A stretch of 64,000 bases of DNA from Paracyclopina nana (Eukaryota; Arthropoda; Copepoda; Cyclopoida; Cyclopettidae), in the NCBI GenBank assembly GCA_019096065.1, contig JAGUCH010000005.1, positions 6,572,001-6,636,000 of the forward strand, given 5' to 3'. This document shows positions 1 to 13,029 of this stretch, piece after piece. The notes under the pieces were generated by a model. That model was not told where the DNA came from. It saw nothing but the letters and a program-made list of their open reading frames with translations, and did not search any database. Each line of letters opens with the position of its first letter. Within the stretch, counting starts at the first letter, position 1. Made by a program: the position numbers and the translations under genes.

Positions 1-2904
1 TAAAGAATCCATCGCGGAGTGCACATGAGCGTCAAACGATCGTTTCTTCTTACAATGCTAGGGCGGAGAGCGGTTGTGTGCTGACAAATCTTTGGCGCGG
101 AGAGGTGAATAGGTGATCAACAATGTGGCATATGTTTGACGTTGGAGCCAGCCAGCCTAAGCCAACGTGGGCCATTGTCGTCAAAGCCTCGCGCAAAAAA
201 CGGGGGCCATTCACGCAATCATAATTAATGATAATCAGCCCTTTGAAACGTCCCTAACCTCCACGCAGCAGCAGCGGCGGACAAAGTGCGAGCAATGCAT
301 CATCTTAAAACAGGATAGTCTCATTAGGGCTGCACGGTTGAAAACGAGCCCGTCATCGTGATTGATTCGGATGGCATTTGGCGTAATCTGCCACCAAAGA
401 TGATGGCCAGAATCGAAATGGGAAGATTATTGTCAGAGAGCTAAATGACCGATGTTCAATACTTGATGTTGTGATCAATTTAGCCAGGCGACAGGCTCAG
501 CTGAGCTCGGTCGGGGGCTTCACTAAGCGCGCATTGACAAAAACTGACAAACCGAGAAACAATTTTCACAACATTCACCGCTTTAATTGGCGGAAAGGAA
601 GCTCTCTCAGGCAAAATTAACCTACACAGATTTTTGGGAAAAGCACACGCAATCTTTGACGAGTTGCACCACACTTTTTACGGCTCTGCCTTTTTCGTCG
701 AAGTCATTCCGCTTATGCGTGCATGAGAAGCTGCTGCAGAAAAAGTGCATTTTTCACGACGTGGTACGCAAAACAGTTTGATTGCGAATAATGCTACTAC
801 ACTCAACTCAAGCCTTTGTCCACCTTTGCAAAAAGTTGGGGCCGCTGACCAAGAGCGGTGCACCAATTAAATCCTCCGAGATTGATGGCTCCAATAAATT
901 TTTCCCATTTTTAGGCCGCATCTCCTTTTTATGCGAGTCTGCTTGGTGTGATGTTCGAAATCCCACCGATAAATGTTGCACCGTCATGTCTCCTCCGCGG
1001 AACCCTAAATTGTGTGCATATCCCACATTATTTTGCATATGGAGCCCGTTTGCAGCAACGGCTTTTCGGGCACCTCCTAATTGCCCCTTGAGCCTCAGCC
1101 TACTTAGCAGATGTCAAAGCGAGGCTTGAAAAGTGCTTAGGTGTACAAGCGCACGCAACAATTCCAGAATCATAACTTTATTATTTTTGCGATGATGATG
1201 ATGATGATTCTGCGAAAAAAAAGTGGGGCCAGTGTGAATAATCGCGGCAGAGAAAGGCTGGCCGTTCTCTGCATGCGAGGGGCTTTAGGGACGGAAAATT
1301 GTTTCAGGCCAGACTTGTTTTCATCCTCTAGCTGCACTTTACGAGCCCCTTTTCCACTGAAATGCTCACGAAAACACTAAAGGGATCGGATTCGAGCTAA
1401 TTTGCGCACGTAGTGCAAAAATGCAATGTTCGCGGGGCAAAAATGCAACTGCGAGCCCAAACCCACGTATTTTTCCGCCGATTGCTGCCAAAGTGGCTCG
1501 CATTGGAAGTTGGAAGCGACGACAACAACAGGTCAGACGCCTTCGCTCCCGCGAGAGGAGATGGAGGCTAATCATCATTGGAGAAGAACAACCAAACGAT
1601 CTGCGAAATCTGTACAAGTTTACCAAGTACTACGTGCGTGGTTGATCCAGAAAAAAAGCAGCGGTGACAAATCGGGCAGATCGCATTCAAAATGAGCGCA
1701 GCGAGCAGAAAAAGAGTCATTAGCAGGCCATTGACTGTTTTCACACACAAATCCACAGCGAATGGCCAATTTATTGCCATTTTCAGAGCTTGGCCGATGA
1801 ACCAGCTGATGAATAGTACGTGAGAGATGAACGCTTTTTCTCATTTTAATCACCCCGGGCCAAAACTCTTTTGACCACTTTGAAAAAGTGCCATTAATGA
1901 AGGTGACAGGCAAAGCCGGCGACGCCCACCTCAAAGGGCATAAAAAAGGGCATCAATTGTTCATTTTTTCACTACTCAAAGGCCATCAGAATTAAAGAAA
2001 AGGTTCCTCAATCCATTCTCGAGCGGATTTACCGAAGCAAGGCGAGGAAATTTCAATGCTTCAACTGCGTAGGTCTTTCAAAATGAATAAAGCACGCGAA
2101 ATTCGCCATGACGAGGCGAGAGCGTGGGAGGTTGCGCGAGTGTGGCGGAGCAAATGTTGCGAAGTTGGAGGACTCCTACCTGAAGGGCTGGTGATCGGTC
2201 GTGGTGAGCCGCGCGCAGCATCACTCGATATCCTCCTGAAAGAGAGAACAAAGTGACAATGGAGGCCGAACAATTAGCGGATGAAAAATTGATAACAACC
2301 CATTTGGGCGAAATAATGCGCGCTGAGTCATTGCGTCTGTTCGTTGGAACATGGCATGCATCAAGGCGGAGTCGCACTTTGGGCGCAGGGAGGGGGTCCC
2401 CCTTCCACACCCGACCCATTTGGGGATCACCCGAAGAGCTCATTGGCTCATGCCTACGTACGTGAAATGATAGAAACGAATTCGACGCGATCGGAAAGTT
2501 ATAAATGGAGATGACTGGAGACTTTTGTCAAACAATATTCATGTCGATTAGCTTCATTGATATTCTGCGAATCACTCTCCTGCAAACACGCATCGCACTA
2601 TCGCCGTCCTCCATCAACTGTCGTCGGACCAATGCGACGACCCATTTCACGTGGGAGGCCACAATTAGGACAGTTCTCTAAAGTCATCCGGGCTAAAGTC
2701 AAACGAAAAGTTACGGTCGCTACCCTATTTACGCCATTACCGATCATTCCAAGCGATGTTTTCAGTACTGAGAGCCACATTTGCAAACAGTCTTGAAAGC
2801 TGACTGCGCGAGATGGCATAATGAGTACAAACGGCTTGACGTCATCAGCGCGCGAGCGAGGTTGACCCAACTTGTCAGCTAGCTACTAGATGTGAACGAT
2901 ACAC
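1..2904. other. Unique non-coding DNA, no gene recognised
   Basis: No reading frame here has a recognisable domain, a codon pattern or plausible splice partners; the longest frames are about 120 residues and look random. The sequence lacks the inverted repeats that fill the next 5.7 kb. There is a short GAT microsatellite near 1190-1207. Given the homeobox gene downstream, this and the other clean stretches could be regulatory, but nothing in the sequence proves it. Confidence 0.5.
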
Positions 2905-3685
2905 TAGCTTGTTCTCATAAACATTTCTATAAGGTAAGCAAGGCACTTTGCGCGCTTATATCTCAGCATCTACTCGTCCGACTGGAACCAAATTTGGAGG
3001 AATTCATAAGGACGTATTCAAAAATCTTCATGCCAATTTTCATCCGGATCGAAGGACGCTAAGGCCGCCTTACTGAAAGTGAGGCAAATCAGTTAAGCAA
3101 AGGAGAAAAATCAGCCACCTCCTTAGAGACCTCCGATCCGGATGAAAATTGGCATGAAGAATCTTCAATACGCTATTATGAATCCCTCCAAATTTGGTTC
3201 CAATCGGCTCAATACTTTTTGAGTTATAGGTGGATCCCACAACATTAGGCAGCTAAGCTTAAGCAAAGGCAAAGTAACTTTGATTGCGAATTTCTCAGCA
3301 ACCTCTCAACTGATTCGAACCAAAATTGGTAGGATTCATCAGAGTTGCCTCATAATTGTTCATGCCTAATTCAGTCCAAATCCGAGGTTACATTCAAAAG
3401 ATTGGTTTTAAGCAAAGCAAAGCTGGGTTAAGCAAAGGGAAATTGGATACCACTTAGCAGCCTCGGATTTGCACTAAATTTGACAGCAACAATTATAAGG
3501 CAACTCTGATGAATCCTACCAATTTTGGTTCGAATCAGATGAGAAGTTGCTGAGAAATATGCAATCAAAGTTACTTTGCCTTTGCTTAAGCTTAGCTGCC
3601 TAATGTTGTGGGATCCACCTATAAGCTTCCAAAGTGCCTTGCTTTGCTTACCGCCTGCCTTACTGAGTTTTATGAGAACAAGCTA
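2905..3685. mobile_element. MITE family 1 copy, split by a nested MITE
   Basis: The ends are an inverted repeat beginning TAGCTTGTTCTCATA and ending TATGAGAACAAGCTA. The body is itself palindromic: the segment ATCCGGATGAAAATTGGCAT occurs in both orientations near 3040-3060 and 3135-3155. A second element (3229-3619) is inserted in the right half. A complete, uninterrupted copy of the same family lies at 56282-56667 and shows the empty site. There is no transposase frame, so this is non-autonomous. Confidence 0.85.
3229..3619. mobile_element. Nested palindromic MITE with TATA target duplication
   Basis: A foldback element whose arms start GGTGGATCCCACAACATTAG and end with the reverse complement, pairing over well over 100 bases. 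The flanks are TATA on both sides (3225-3228 and 3620-3623). The copy at 56282-56667 has GAGTTATGAGCTTCC (read on the minus strand) where this element is inserted. It therefore moved into the family-1 MITE after that copy had settled. Confidence 0.85.
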
Positions 3686-4200
3686 CTGTCAAAAACTTCC
3701 TCTCATTCATTGAGCATCCGATCTTGCAACTCTTTAAATCACTCCTCTAGCTGACTAGCGAAATACGCATATGAATCAGCGAATGCTCTAAATTGGATAT
3801 TGCACCTAGCCGATGTCTTTTGAAAAGAATCGTAATGAAGTTTTTATTTTTCTTATTGTAATTTTACTGCGGATTCGCAGATACACACAGAAACCAACCC
3901 AGAATGTGAGGAAAAGATGGAATTACAGCAAAGAAAGAGCTCTAAATATATAGATGGAAATATAATTGGACTCATTGAATCTTACATACTACTTAAAAAG
4001 CTTGCGTCGTGAAATTGTAAGTTTCCTCATGATTAGGACGTATCACTGAAATGAACGTCACAAAAATGCTAGAATAGGCCGTTCATGTGCAAAGTTGCTT
4101 TTCGAAGATTAAAAAATTGTCAATAGGCAAAGGAGTTGTGCCGTTAGAACACCTAAGAAGTGCCTCTCAACTTGTTGAACCAAGGAACGAGTTGACAAAA

Positions 4201-4320
4201 GGCGGATCCCACAACATAGCCAGCTAAGCTTAAGCAAAAGCAAGGTAACTTTGATTGCATATTTCTCAGCAACTTCTCAGCTGATTCGAACCAAAATTGG
4301 TAAGATTCATCAGAGTTGCC
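4201..4320 (+). repeat. Solo arm of the nested palindromic MITE
   Basis: Closely matches the left arm of the 3229-3619 element (GGATCCCACAACATAGCCAG, then the AAGCTTAAGC motif and the TCAGAGTTGCCT segment). There is no opposite arm nearby, so this is a truncated or half-deleted copy. It abuts family-2 MITE sequence. Confidence 0.7.
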
Positions 4321-4333
4321 TTGGTTGTTTAAC

Positions 4334-5420
4334 TCGCAGAATGGCAGCCAGGAGCAGATTCACTTTTCCATAATTTTTTCCATACCTTTTAAAGGCATAC
4401 TTAATACATGAACAAGGCTTATATAAGCCTTGGTTAGATTAATGCCCAAGTGATTTTCATGCATGGGAGAAAATGGGCTAAGAGTTCAAGTCCAAATTGA
4501 GCCCTTGCTCGAGTACTCTTTCTCAGTTGGCTTATATGCGCTTTAATGCCCTCATCATAGCACCACTTTTACACAATTCATGCTTAATGCCCTGTTCATG
4601 TATTAAGAATACCTTAAGGTATGGGAAAATTGTCATAAGGAAAAGTGAATCCGTTGCTGACTGCCACTCTACGAGTTCAGCTTGGGGCCGAGCAGCATTT
4701 TTAATGGCAATGTTTGCTATTTTTTGTCTCATGATTTTCAGCTTATTTCAAAACAAACTATCTTTCATCACATTTCTTAGATAAAAGATGAAATTTAACT
4801 ATTGATTTTGCTCACAAGGACTAAAATGTGTAGCACTTAATAGCCAAAATTAGATTTGTTTACTTTCAAGTTGGCTTAAAGTCGATCTGATTTCTTTAGT
4901 ATCAGCTGGCGCTTGACATAAGACAATTTTTCTCCTTTCCTTGAGGTGTTTTTTGTGCATTTTCCTAAGGAGTTTGGGGCGTACATGAACAGGACATATG
5001 CCTTGTTCATGTATTGAGGTAAGGAAAAATGATCATAAACAAAAGTGAATCTGCAGCTGACTGCCACTCTACGAGTTGAGCTTGAGACCAAGCAGCGTTT
5101 TTTGTGGCAATTTATCCTATTTTGTGCCATGCTTTTCAACATTTTTCATGAAAAACTAGCTTTTTGAAATGTAGCCATTGATTTTGTTAAAAATATCCAA
5201 AACATACCAAAATAAGATTTGCTTTCTTTCATAAATATGGTTAGATTTCGCCTTTTACCAAAGAAACGTGAAGAAGGCTAGTTTTTTAACGAAAGAATGT
5301 TGAAAAGTCGGCACCAAGATAGCAGATTTGCCATTAAAAATGCGACTCGGTTCCGAGCTGATCTCGCAGCAGCATATTCACTTTTCCTTATGACAATTTC
5401 TTATAATTGTACATGAAGAA
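4334..5420. mobile_element. Cluster of family-2 MITE copies
   Basis: Family 2 is about 400 bp with ends of the type GCCCTGTTCATGTA and TACATGAACAGGACA. A full copy spans 4589-4997. A second head copy follows directly (from 4998), and diverged pieces in the opposite orientation lie at 4334-4420 and about 5262-5420. Shared internal landmarks are GGCCGAGCAGC (or its complement), GTGGCAGTCAGCAACGG-type sequence and TTTCTCCTTTCCTTGAGGTG. No coding capacity was seen. Confidence 0.75.
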
Positions 5421-5937
5421 GGCGTTGAGCAGCGCTGCTCTAGAGATATCTACATACTTGGAATCTATCTGCGTATAACATTTCATTTCGACATGGACTT
5501 TTGGCACAGCAAAAGGCCCACGTGAATGGTTTGTGTCGAAAGTGCGAGGGAAGCAAAATAAGTGCAGCAAAAATCACTTTGTCGGAATTGAAAAATGTTT
5601 TGATTTTCGAAATTTTGGCTAATTTCCAGGGCGTTCCTCTCTCGCCGAGAATTTTCAAGGGTCACAAAATCCAGTTCAAAAACATTTTTCGAAATGCTGA
5701 CTCACGTTGAAATAAATCACTTTTATACGTTGCTGCCTGGTACGGTGGCCCCCAAAGCGAAGGCTTTTTTGCAGGTGTGCCCAGATAAAAATTGAAGTCA
5801 CTTGAATCAAAAACCGTTCATGCTCTCAGGTCTAGACTCGGTCTCGACATGAATCAAAAAGTCATAACTCAAAATTTGCCCCAAGACTCCGTGTCCAATC
5901 GGGGGGAAAAAACTCGAGTGACATTCGTCCTAAAAAG

Positions 5938-6140
5938 CGCTATTATAAGAGCTGATTTTGAAATTTATCATGCTAGATGGCGCCACTGTAAGGTAGTACA
6001 GCTGTTTACGCATGACGCTTTGACGGAAAAGTGTGAAAAAATATTTTAAGGTTACGCACTCAAAAGCTGCTAAAAGTTGCCAGTATTTTCATAAAACAGC
6101 CCGAATCACTCATTACGTAATGAAAAAAGTTTTTATCTGG
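5938..6140 (+). repeat. Dispersed repeat shared with 48236-48420
   Basis: Both copies carry AGAGCTGATTTTGAAAT, then a GATGGCGCCACTGTAAGG core, CAGTACAGCTG-like sequence, CATAAAACAGCCC and a final ATCTGGTRGC. Spacing between the blocks varies slightly. The function and class of the repeat are not evident. Confidence 0.7.
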
Positions 6141-7311
6141 TAGCGCCATAAAAGCCAACATTATTTAACTCTGCTCTGATTGGGCTAAAAAAGGCGGAAA
6201 ATTTCAAAATACATTGCAAATGAAGAACTTTAGCATTTTCCCGCTTTTTTCTGCTGATCGGCCTGGTTTTTTTAACTTGGTAGCATGAAATATAATAGGG
6301 AACAAATATTATTAACCAAATTTTCCAGAAATCATATGGAAAGGCTAATTTTTTGGCAAATTTCGAATTGCTATTTAGCTGCCTCTGTAGTGAACATACT
6401 ACACGGCTTTTCACGCTAGGGTGCGCTGACTGTACTACGTAACAGACGCCATCGTTCCTTATTTGACCGCCGTTGCGCAAGCGATTCAGCCGCAAATAGA
6501 ATTGATGAAAAAGAGTTGGCGGCGAAAAGCGGAAACTGGAGTTCGCGAGCCAGCGCGCCCTAAAAATAGCGCGTCGGTTTTGGCGGTAAGGACGGAGCGA
6601 TCCGTACGTGCGCTAATGCGATTGTGAGCAGTCAGTTACTTTGACTGCAAAAGCGAGTTGGTGTTGCCTAGCGATGATGATTTGGTGAAAAATGAAATGT
6701 GATAAGTCATTATTGGCCTGAAAATGTTTCACTCACTCTCGCTTTCACTGCCGTCATCGCCACGGCGGTGACGAAGTCGTACATATACTAAACAACAGCT
6801 TTTATTCCTTGTCATCATTCTGTGACTTGGCCATTCTGGAGTTCAAGAATGTTACCAATAATGATGATGAAGTAGATTTTGGGGGATTCCCCCAAGTTCA
6901 AATGATGCCAAATAAGGCGAGATGCACACGTAACTACTGGTCAGGCAAATTATCAATCTTGCCTTCACACAACTCGAGATCACCCCGATTACGCGCTTAT
7001 GGGCAAAATGATCGCTCATAAAAGAGCTTGCCAATCCATTCAAAAGAATGTCAAAATATGGCTCATGGAGAACGGAAACAGCATGCGTCCAAAACGGGTA
7101 GCGACATTGGCGATAAAACCAGCCGTTATCTTGCATAAGTTCATTTTATAATCAGGCATGTATCATTATGATACCCTCGTAGTAAAACTTAACAAATGCT
7201 CCAATTATGAGCCTTACTAAATTGCATTTTGCTCGGCTGAATATGAAAACGGGCTAGCTAAACTAGGTTGCAAAAGTTAATTATTCAGATTCTAGGCGCT
7301 AAAAGAACGTA
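6141..7311. other. Non-coding, no gene recognised
   Basis: The frames are short and unrecognised. A locally GC-richer patch (about 6500-6660) has several CG-rich words and a small palindrome follows near 6750-6775. It stands out from the AT-rich flanks and could be a regulatory element, but no promoter motif decides it. Confidence 0.35.
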
Positions 7312-7710
7312 TGTCCTATTCATGTAGAACTTAGGAAAATGCACAAAAAACACCTCAAGGAAAGGAGAAAAATTGTCTTATGACAAGCGCCAGCTGATAC
7401 TAAAGAAATCAGATCGACTTTAAGCCAACTTGAAAGTAAACAAATCTAATTTTGGCTATTAAGTGCTCCACATTTTAGTCCTTGTGAGCAAATGCAATAG
7501 TTGAATTTCATCTTTTATCAAAGAAACGTGATGGCAGATAGTTTGTTTTGAAATAAGCTGAAAACCATGTTACAAAATAACAAAATTTGCCATTAAAAAT
7601 GCTACTCGGCCCCAAGCTGAACTCGTAGAGTGGCAGTCAGCAACGGATTCACTTTTCCTTTTGACAATTTTTTCCATACCATAAAGCATTCTCAAAACAT
7701 GAACAGGGCA
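7312..7710 (-). mobile_element. Family-2 MITE copy
   Basis: Reverse orientation relative to 4589-4997. It begins TGTCCTATTCATGTAG and ends AACATGAACAGGGCA. Most of its internal sequence aligns with the copies at 14091-14495 and 40563-40957. Confidence 0.85.
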
Positions 7711-7866
7711 TTGGTGACATCGCAACCTCCTCGGCAAATAAGAACCGATAACAGCAGCAACCATGCCACGATCAAAGACTCAGAAGATAATGAGCCTGTG
7801 TGTCTTATTAACTAACTAGGTTGCAATATATGTCACTAAATAGGAAGCGATAACAAACGTAACAAT

Positions 7867-8258
7867 AGGGCGATCCCATATTAGAATTTTTAGTCAAGTT
7901 ACGTTGCTAAAACAGCAACCTTACCTGATCAGTTAAGTTCAGCTTGTTCTGGCCAAGTTTGTTTCGTTTTAGCAATGTTCAGCTAGTTGACCGCTGAGCT
8001 GACACGCCAACGCGTTGTACATCATCAGCTGATGATCAAAGTCAGCTTTTCTCAATTAAGGGAGCTCCAGATACTACGCATATGAGACCACTTTTCGTAG
8101 CTAAATTCAGTTTGGCAACTCAACTTAGCTGGTTAAGCAAGCTAGTACTACATAAATCAAGTTAAGTTCTACCTACATAAATATCTGGGAACGGAACTGA
8201 ACTTGACCTAACTTTCTTCCTAACTTAATTTGACTAACATGCCAATACGGGAACGCAC
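7867..8258. mobile_element. Family-4 MITE (AGGGCG ends), AAT target duplication
   Basis: Starts AGGGCGATCCCATATTAG and ends ATACGGGAACGCACT, with AAT on both sides. The interior is full of AAGTTAAGTTCAGCT/AGCTGAACTTAACTT-like words in both orientations. It is the same length class as 14671-15068. Confidence 0.8.
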
Positions 8259-8510
8259 TAATGCCACGATCAAAGACACAGAAGATAGTAAGGCCTGGTT
8301 CAACATGCGATATCATCAACTATCGCGCGATGTTATGCTGATATTTGTACTTATCAGGTGTTTTCAAATAGATTTTTTAGATTGTCTCTTCGGATTCGGT
8401 CTGGTACCGAAAGCCAACCTATCTACATAAATTCTCAGTTTCTCAGCATTATTTTGCCAAAATATCAGCTATAAAATGCAGGTGAACTAGCCTGAAGCCT
8501 TCATGAAATG
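8259..8510 (-). repeat. Truncated family-3 MITE
   Basis: Holds the family-3 core (CGCGCGATRTTATGCTGATA, then GGTACCGAAAGCC, TTCTCAGTTTCTCAG and CAGGTGAAC) but one end is missing. Complete copies are at 18329-18549 and 41663-41884. Confidence 0.65.
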
Positions 8511-10154
8511 CTTTAACTGAGAAAACAGATCCATTTTAGTAGACGCGCAAATTTCAATTTCAATAATCACGTGATTGCAGCATTGTTGCAGAAGATAAAC
8601 ATATGCTATACTCCATTTTGCCTGAGCTTATTCGAGAAGTGATCTGATAGCAATTTTTCCTTTCCGAAAAGCAACTTTGCGCATAAAGCGAAGTGAAAGA
8701 ATGCGTTTATGATAAATTTCTGGCCATGGAGGCGAGGTGCTCATTTTCCCATGAAGCGACTTTATTATAAAGTGTAGAAGTGCTTTGATGAAAGTGAAAA
8801 TGGCTGCCAAAATGAGGAATTGCCCCACTTTTTTCGTGATCGAACAAAAGGCCGCATCATTATCCGCCGCACCATTAGTCATATTTGTCAATAGTGTCTC
8901 GCTCCGTATGGGGCGAGCGAAGCTGCGCGCAACACATAAACATTCTCAAAATTCCACACAACACTTGGCTTACTCGGCCTTCAAGTTGGCCTCGGCCCAA
9001 TGGAAAGCTGCATTGAGGGCCGCCAACTCGCTGTCAAGATTTGTTTGCCGCGCGTTCAAATCTCCGATTTGACAAATGTTGGTGGCCATTTGTTTGGCCA
9101 TCAGATGGCATCTGGGCCCCATTGAGGGAAAGATCAATGTTTTCCCCCCATTGTCATTGGCACGACACGATGGAAATTATGTCGACTTACCGGCCGGCAA
9201 ACGAAGCTAGCGATGAATGTATCGAGTCACTTTGCGATGATGAAGCAAAAGGTCAACTGAATTCACGGGGAATTTTTCGAGTGTCCCAATTTGGACTGAG
9301 CCAGCTCGCGATGCCCCTTTATCTTAGCCATGCGTCGGCCGTGCGTTGTTCATGGAGGGCGCCAAGCTGATAACTTTAGCTCTTCGAGCGCTAGCTGCTG
9401 CACAAACGAGAAACCTTTTGGCCAACGGGAGCAAAGGAAGCGCAAAGAGGTGGAGCCACCTTAAAAACGGCTCTCTCCACCATCTAGCTTTCAACGCGAC
9501 GAAGCTCCTTTTCAAAAATACACCTCATGGCAATTGGAAGGAATAATTCCAGGGCATCCGAGAAATAAAGGTTAATGAAGCAAAACACGAAGGAGCGCGC
9601 GCGCGCGCGTCCCGTGGCGCGTTTTTGAGATCCCCACCGTGCCACGGAACCATTATTGTCCGAGGAAGATGATACCGAAATGAGATGCAAACCGTAAATG
9701 AAGCTTTTCACTTTCTCACGTGGCGGAAAATTTACAACAAAACCTCATTAAAGGCTAATAAAAACGAGGAGGCGAAAGAGTCAAGAGCCCGTTTCGACAT
9801 GCATTGGACACGCTGCACCATTAGTCAGTTCAACAGCAGCAACCGGATTGGCCTTTGTCTAAAAAATGGCTCGGCTTGAAGAGGGCCAAAAGTATGTTGA
9901 TTGGCTCCAATCCCACATCATTTTCTGCAATTGTCCAACACTCACCGCGAGATGTCAACAAATTCCTGGCTTAATCAAGCGCTGAATGCAGCTGAGAAGC
10001 GCAAAAAAGGCCATGCTTGATTGCATCTTACATCACCTAGCAATTTATAATTAAACTCATTATTGGCCTGTATCACGCGCTATTGGCGATTGCACGCAAC
10101 TTTCCAAAACGGTGCTCAACAATTCCAATTCTTGAAAGCGTTCGCGATGGCCAG
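8511..10154. other. Unique non-coding DNA
   Basis: No recognised gene. It contains a short run of alternating GC at about 9597-9609. Frames up to about 109 residues show no domain or splice partner. Base composition and lack of repeats resemble the clean stretches at 1-2904 and 10379-12300. Confidence 0.45.
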
Positions 10155-10378
10155 ATTTTACGTAGTACTAGCTTGCTTACACAGCTAAGTTGAGTTGCCA
10201 AACGGAACGTAACTACAAAAAGTGGTCTCATATGCGTGGTAGCTGAAGCTCGCTTAATTGAGCAAAGCTTTGGCGTGTCAGCTCAGCGGTCAACTCAACT
10301 TGGCTAAAACGAACCGAACTTGATCAAGTAAGGTTTAGCATGGTAACTTGACTAAAAATTCGAATATGGGATCGCCCT
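10155..10378 (-). mobile_element. Family-4 MITE, one end truncated
   Basis: Ends CGAATATGGGATCGCCCT, the complement of the 14671 element start, and carries the same AGTTGAGTTGCCAAA and GTCAGCTCAGC internal words. The opposite terminus is not evident. Confidence 0.7.
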
Positions 10379-12300
10379 TACATCATCAGGCTTTGGCGTA
10401 AGCTGCAATAGCGTGGTGGCTGGAAAAACGTGATGCCAGACACCTCTTTTGAATCCAAGTCCGTTGTGAGCCAACCAAATAGAGGATGGACGCGCCCTTT
10501 GAAGCCAAAGTGCAAGTCATTTCAGCTCATCTGTCTACAAATGCTGGATGTCCCAGGAAATTACTACTTGATCAAACTTGAGCAAATTGAGGAGCAGAGA
10601 GGTAAACAACAACCATGATCCTTATCGCCGTGATCCGCCATTTTCCGGGAGCATCTGCGTTTCGTGATTCGCGCGCGGATCAAACTTCTCGCGTCGCATA
10701 CATTGGAAAATATTTACGAAAAAGTTCCATTAGGTTGAGGCTTGCTTCATTAATAAGAGTAAAAGAAATGCCCCCTGGAGGGAGAGCCATCGTTAGGAAG
10801 CCATTAACTAGATTTGAAAGTTCCCTAGCTGCCTTAAAACAGACACAATTTCAACTTTAGCAGTGGCCTCTTTTTTTTTGTTCCTTCCAAGAAAGTGCGT
10901 GGCGTCATTTCACGCCATATTTGGAGCTTGGTGGACGACAATCTCAAGTCTCACCTGTTGATCTTTCTCCCCGGCCACCGCGCGAATAAAGAAGAAAAAG
11001 ATTGAAAAAATGTCCAGTCATCTCCTGCTCCAGAAGGACCGGAGCAACGCCAAGAGAGGCTTTTGTTCCAAAAGCTCGGTCAAACGACCGTTAGTCAGCA
11101 GCCGTAGGTTGGGTGACTTACCCCGTTGCCGCCGGTTGCGTCAAATTCAAGTCAAATTCAGCCGACATCATCGCGTGATTTTGAGCACTTCGACTCTGAC
11201 CCCCAGCAGACGCGAAATCCAAGTTTGTTGAATGTTGGCGGGACAAAAGTTGGACTTTTTATATTCAGCAGCAAAGAAGTCATAGAACTCTATGTGACAG
11301 CACAATGAAGGCAGCAGCGTTGGACGTTTCAAACCATTAATCAAAATCGCCCTCAAGTCGAACGTTTGATTGCATCATTTTCCGACTCTCTTTTTTCCGC
11401 GAACGATCATCCATCAAAGGCTTAGGGAAGAGGCTCTGTGAAAGTGTCGTAGTGTTTGCAAATCGGCTTTGCCGCCAGATCAAATGCTGCATCCGGATAC
11501 TTGAAAGGATTATAATGGCTTTTTGGCCCGCTGCTCATTAATCACAAAGTTGGGGGTCTGCGCGGAGCATCATTCCAGCCTGCCAGTTGGCTCGGGAACA
11601 AAAATAGCCAACCAATTCCGAGCTGGAACCTTTTTTGCTAGCCCTCCCCGATTTATTCCAAACACCTTAGCATACCAGCGTCAACGTGACGTCGACGAAA
11701 AAACCCCATCACCGCAATGAAGAAGCCATGTGGGAGGCCTTCTCATCTGATTCAAATCATCTTCAAAAAGGCCATTTACCTCGCCACCTCGTAAAAGCAT
11801 TTTATGCTAATAACGCAACGACCTGATACTTTGAACAGCAGCCTTGCTGAAATTGCCCAGATCATCTCATTGCATCGAATTAATCGAGAACAAAGCAATG
11901 GCCATCGGTCTGTGAGTCTGGTCAAGGAATTAAGGGCACTCAGACAAGCCTTTGGCAAAACTGCAGAGGATTGGTTGACTTGATTTTAAAAAGTTCCACC
12001 GCCGTTCGCCTAAAATTCGACCGCAATCATGCTCATTATTAATCATTGCTCCGTCCTAGGCCGAGCTGCGTTTCTATGGGCTCACCACTTTTCCATGCAC
12101 TTCCAGTATTCTTAACCTTTTTGGCTTTTATGTTATCTCATAGCAGTTAAAGCTTTTCCTCGTGTTATAATTCAGTTTACCGATCTGACTCAGCTCTTTT
12201 ATATCACAGTTCTTTCTAAGCAATTTGGGGGATATTAAATACTTAACAGCCCTTGAATCAAATTTGAGGGATTTTAAGTAATTTAATGCCCTCATATTCC
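10379..12300. other. Unique non-coding DNA
   Basis: No gene recognised. The short frames (up to 81 residues) have no domain signature and no plausible splice partners. Confidence 0.45.
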
Positions 12301-12510
12301 ATGGCAGTAATCCAAATTCTAAAGAAGTTGGAAAAAAGAGAGGATCATCCTAGATTCGAACCTCAGACAGTTGGATTAGCATTCCAATGATCTAACCACT
12401 GAGCTATGGAAACATCATGAAAATTGCATGTTATGTATAGGACTTAATGATGATTTAAGCCAGATAAAGAAATTTAAAAAAAGTCAAGGAATGGCTTTAC
12501 TAAACAGCTT
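12300..12510 (-). mobile_element. SINE with tRNA-like head
   Basis: On the minus strand, the segment near 12345-12412 reads like a tRNA: TAGCTCAGTGGTTAGA (A box), an anticodon arm TTGGA-ATGCTAA-TCCAA (anticodon GCT) and GGTTCGAATC (B box). The acceptor ends do not pair, so it is not a working tRNA. The tail beyond it matches the complement of 40350-40425, so both loci hold copies of one SINE. Confidence 0.7.
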
Positions 12511-12625
12511 TACTAGCCCGAGCCTGCGAGGGCTGTAATTGTAGTCGAGTTTTTCCATTTTTAAATCCTCGCTCAGCTATTTAATGACCCTACTATACGT
12601 GCCCCTGCTCGAAATAAATAACTAT
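12510..12625 (-). repeat. Foldback repeat copy (AGCCTGCGAGGGCTG core)
   Basis: Shares the core AGCCTGCGAGGGCTGTAAT and the arm TTTAAATCCTCGCTCAGC with the complete palindrome at 39916-40090. The left arm is largely missing here. Confidence 0.7.
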
Positions 12626-12662
12626 TTCTATCTTTTTTACTAACAAAAGTTGTGCACGTTGA

Positions 12663-13029
12663 AGGCCTGAATCAGCTGGTTATCTCACCGCAATTATCAG
12701 TGATCAGTTGGTAGTTGCAATCCAACTTATGCTATGTGCAAAAATTACTTCTTTAGCGGGTTGAAAGTAAAACTTTTAGGCCATAATTCAAGAATGGGAT
12801 CATTAGAGCTTAAATTATCAAAAACAGCTAGTGTTATGACTAGTAAGGCCAGAAATTAGGTCATTAGTTGGTTTGGTTGACTTGACTCTTTAAGTTCCGC
12901 CGCTGCTTTGCTCGCCGAAATTGCACCGCAATTATCTGTAGTAGCTGATCCAATTGCAGCGCAATTACAAATAGCAGCTGAAATTATGACCAAAACTGCG
13001 CTGCAATCAGGACCAGCTGATCCAGGCCT
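12663..13029 (+). mobile_element. Family-5 MITE
   Basis: Ends are AAGGCCTGAATCAGCTGGT and ACCAGCTGATCCAGGCCTT, matching the complete copy at 27249-27652. It shares the internal CGAAATTGCACCGCAATTAT and ATTGCGCTGCAATCAGGACC words. Confidence 0.85.
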
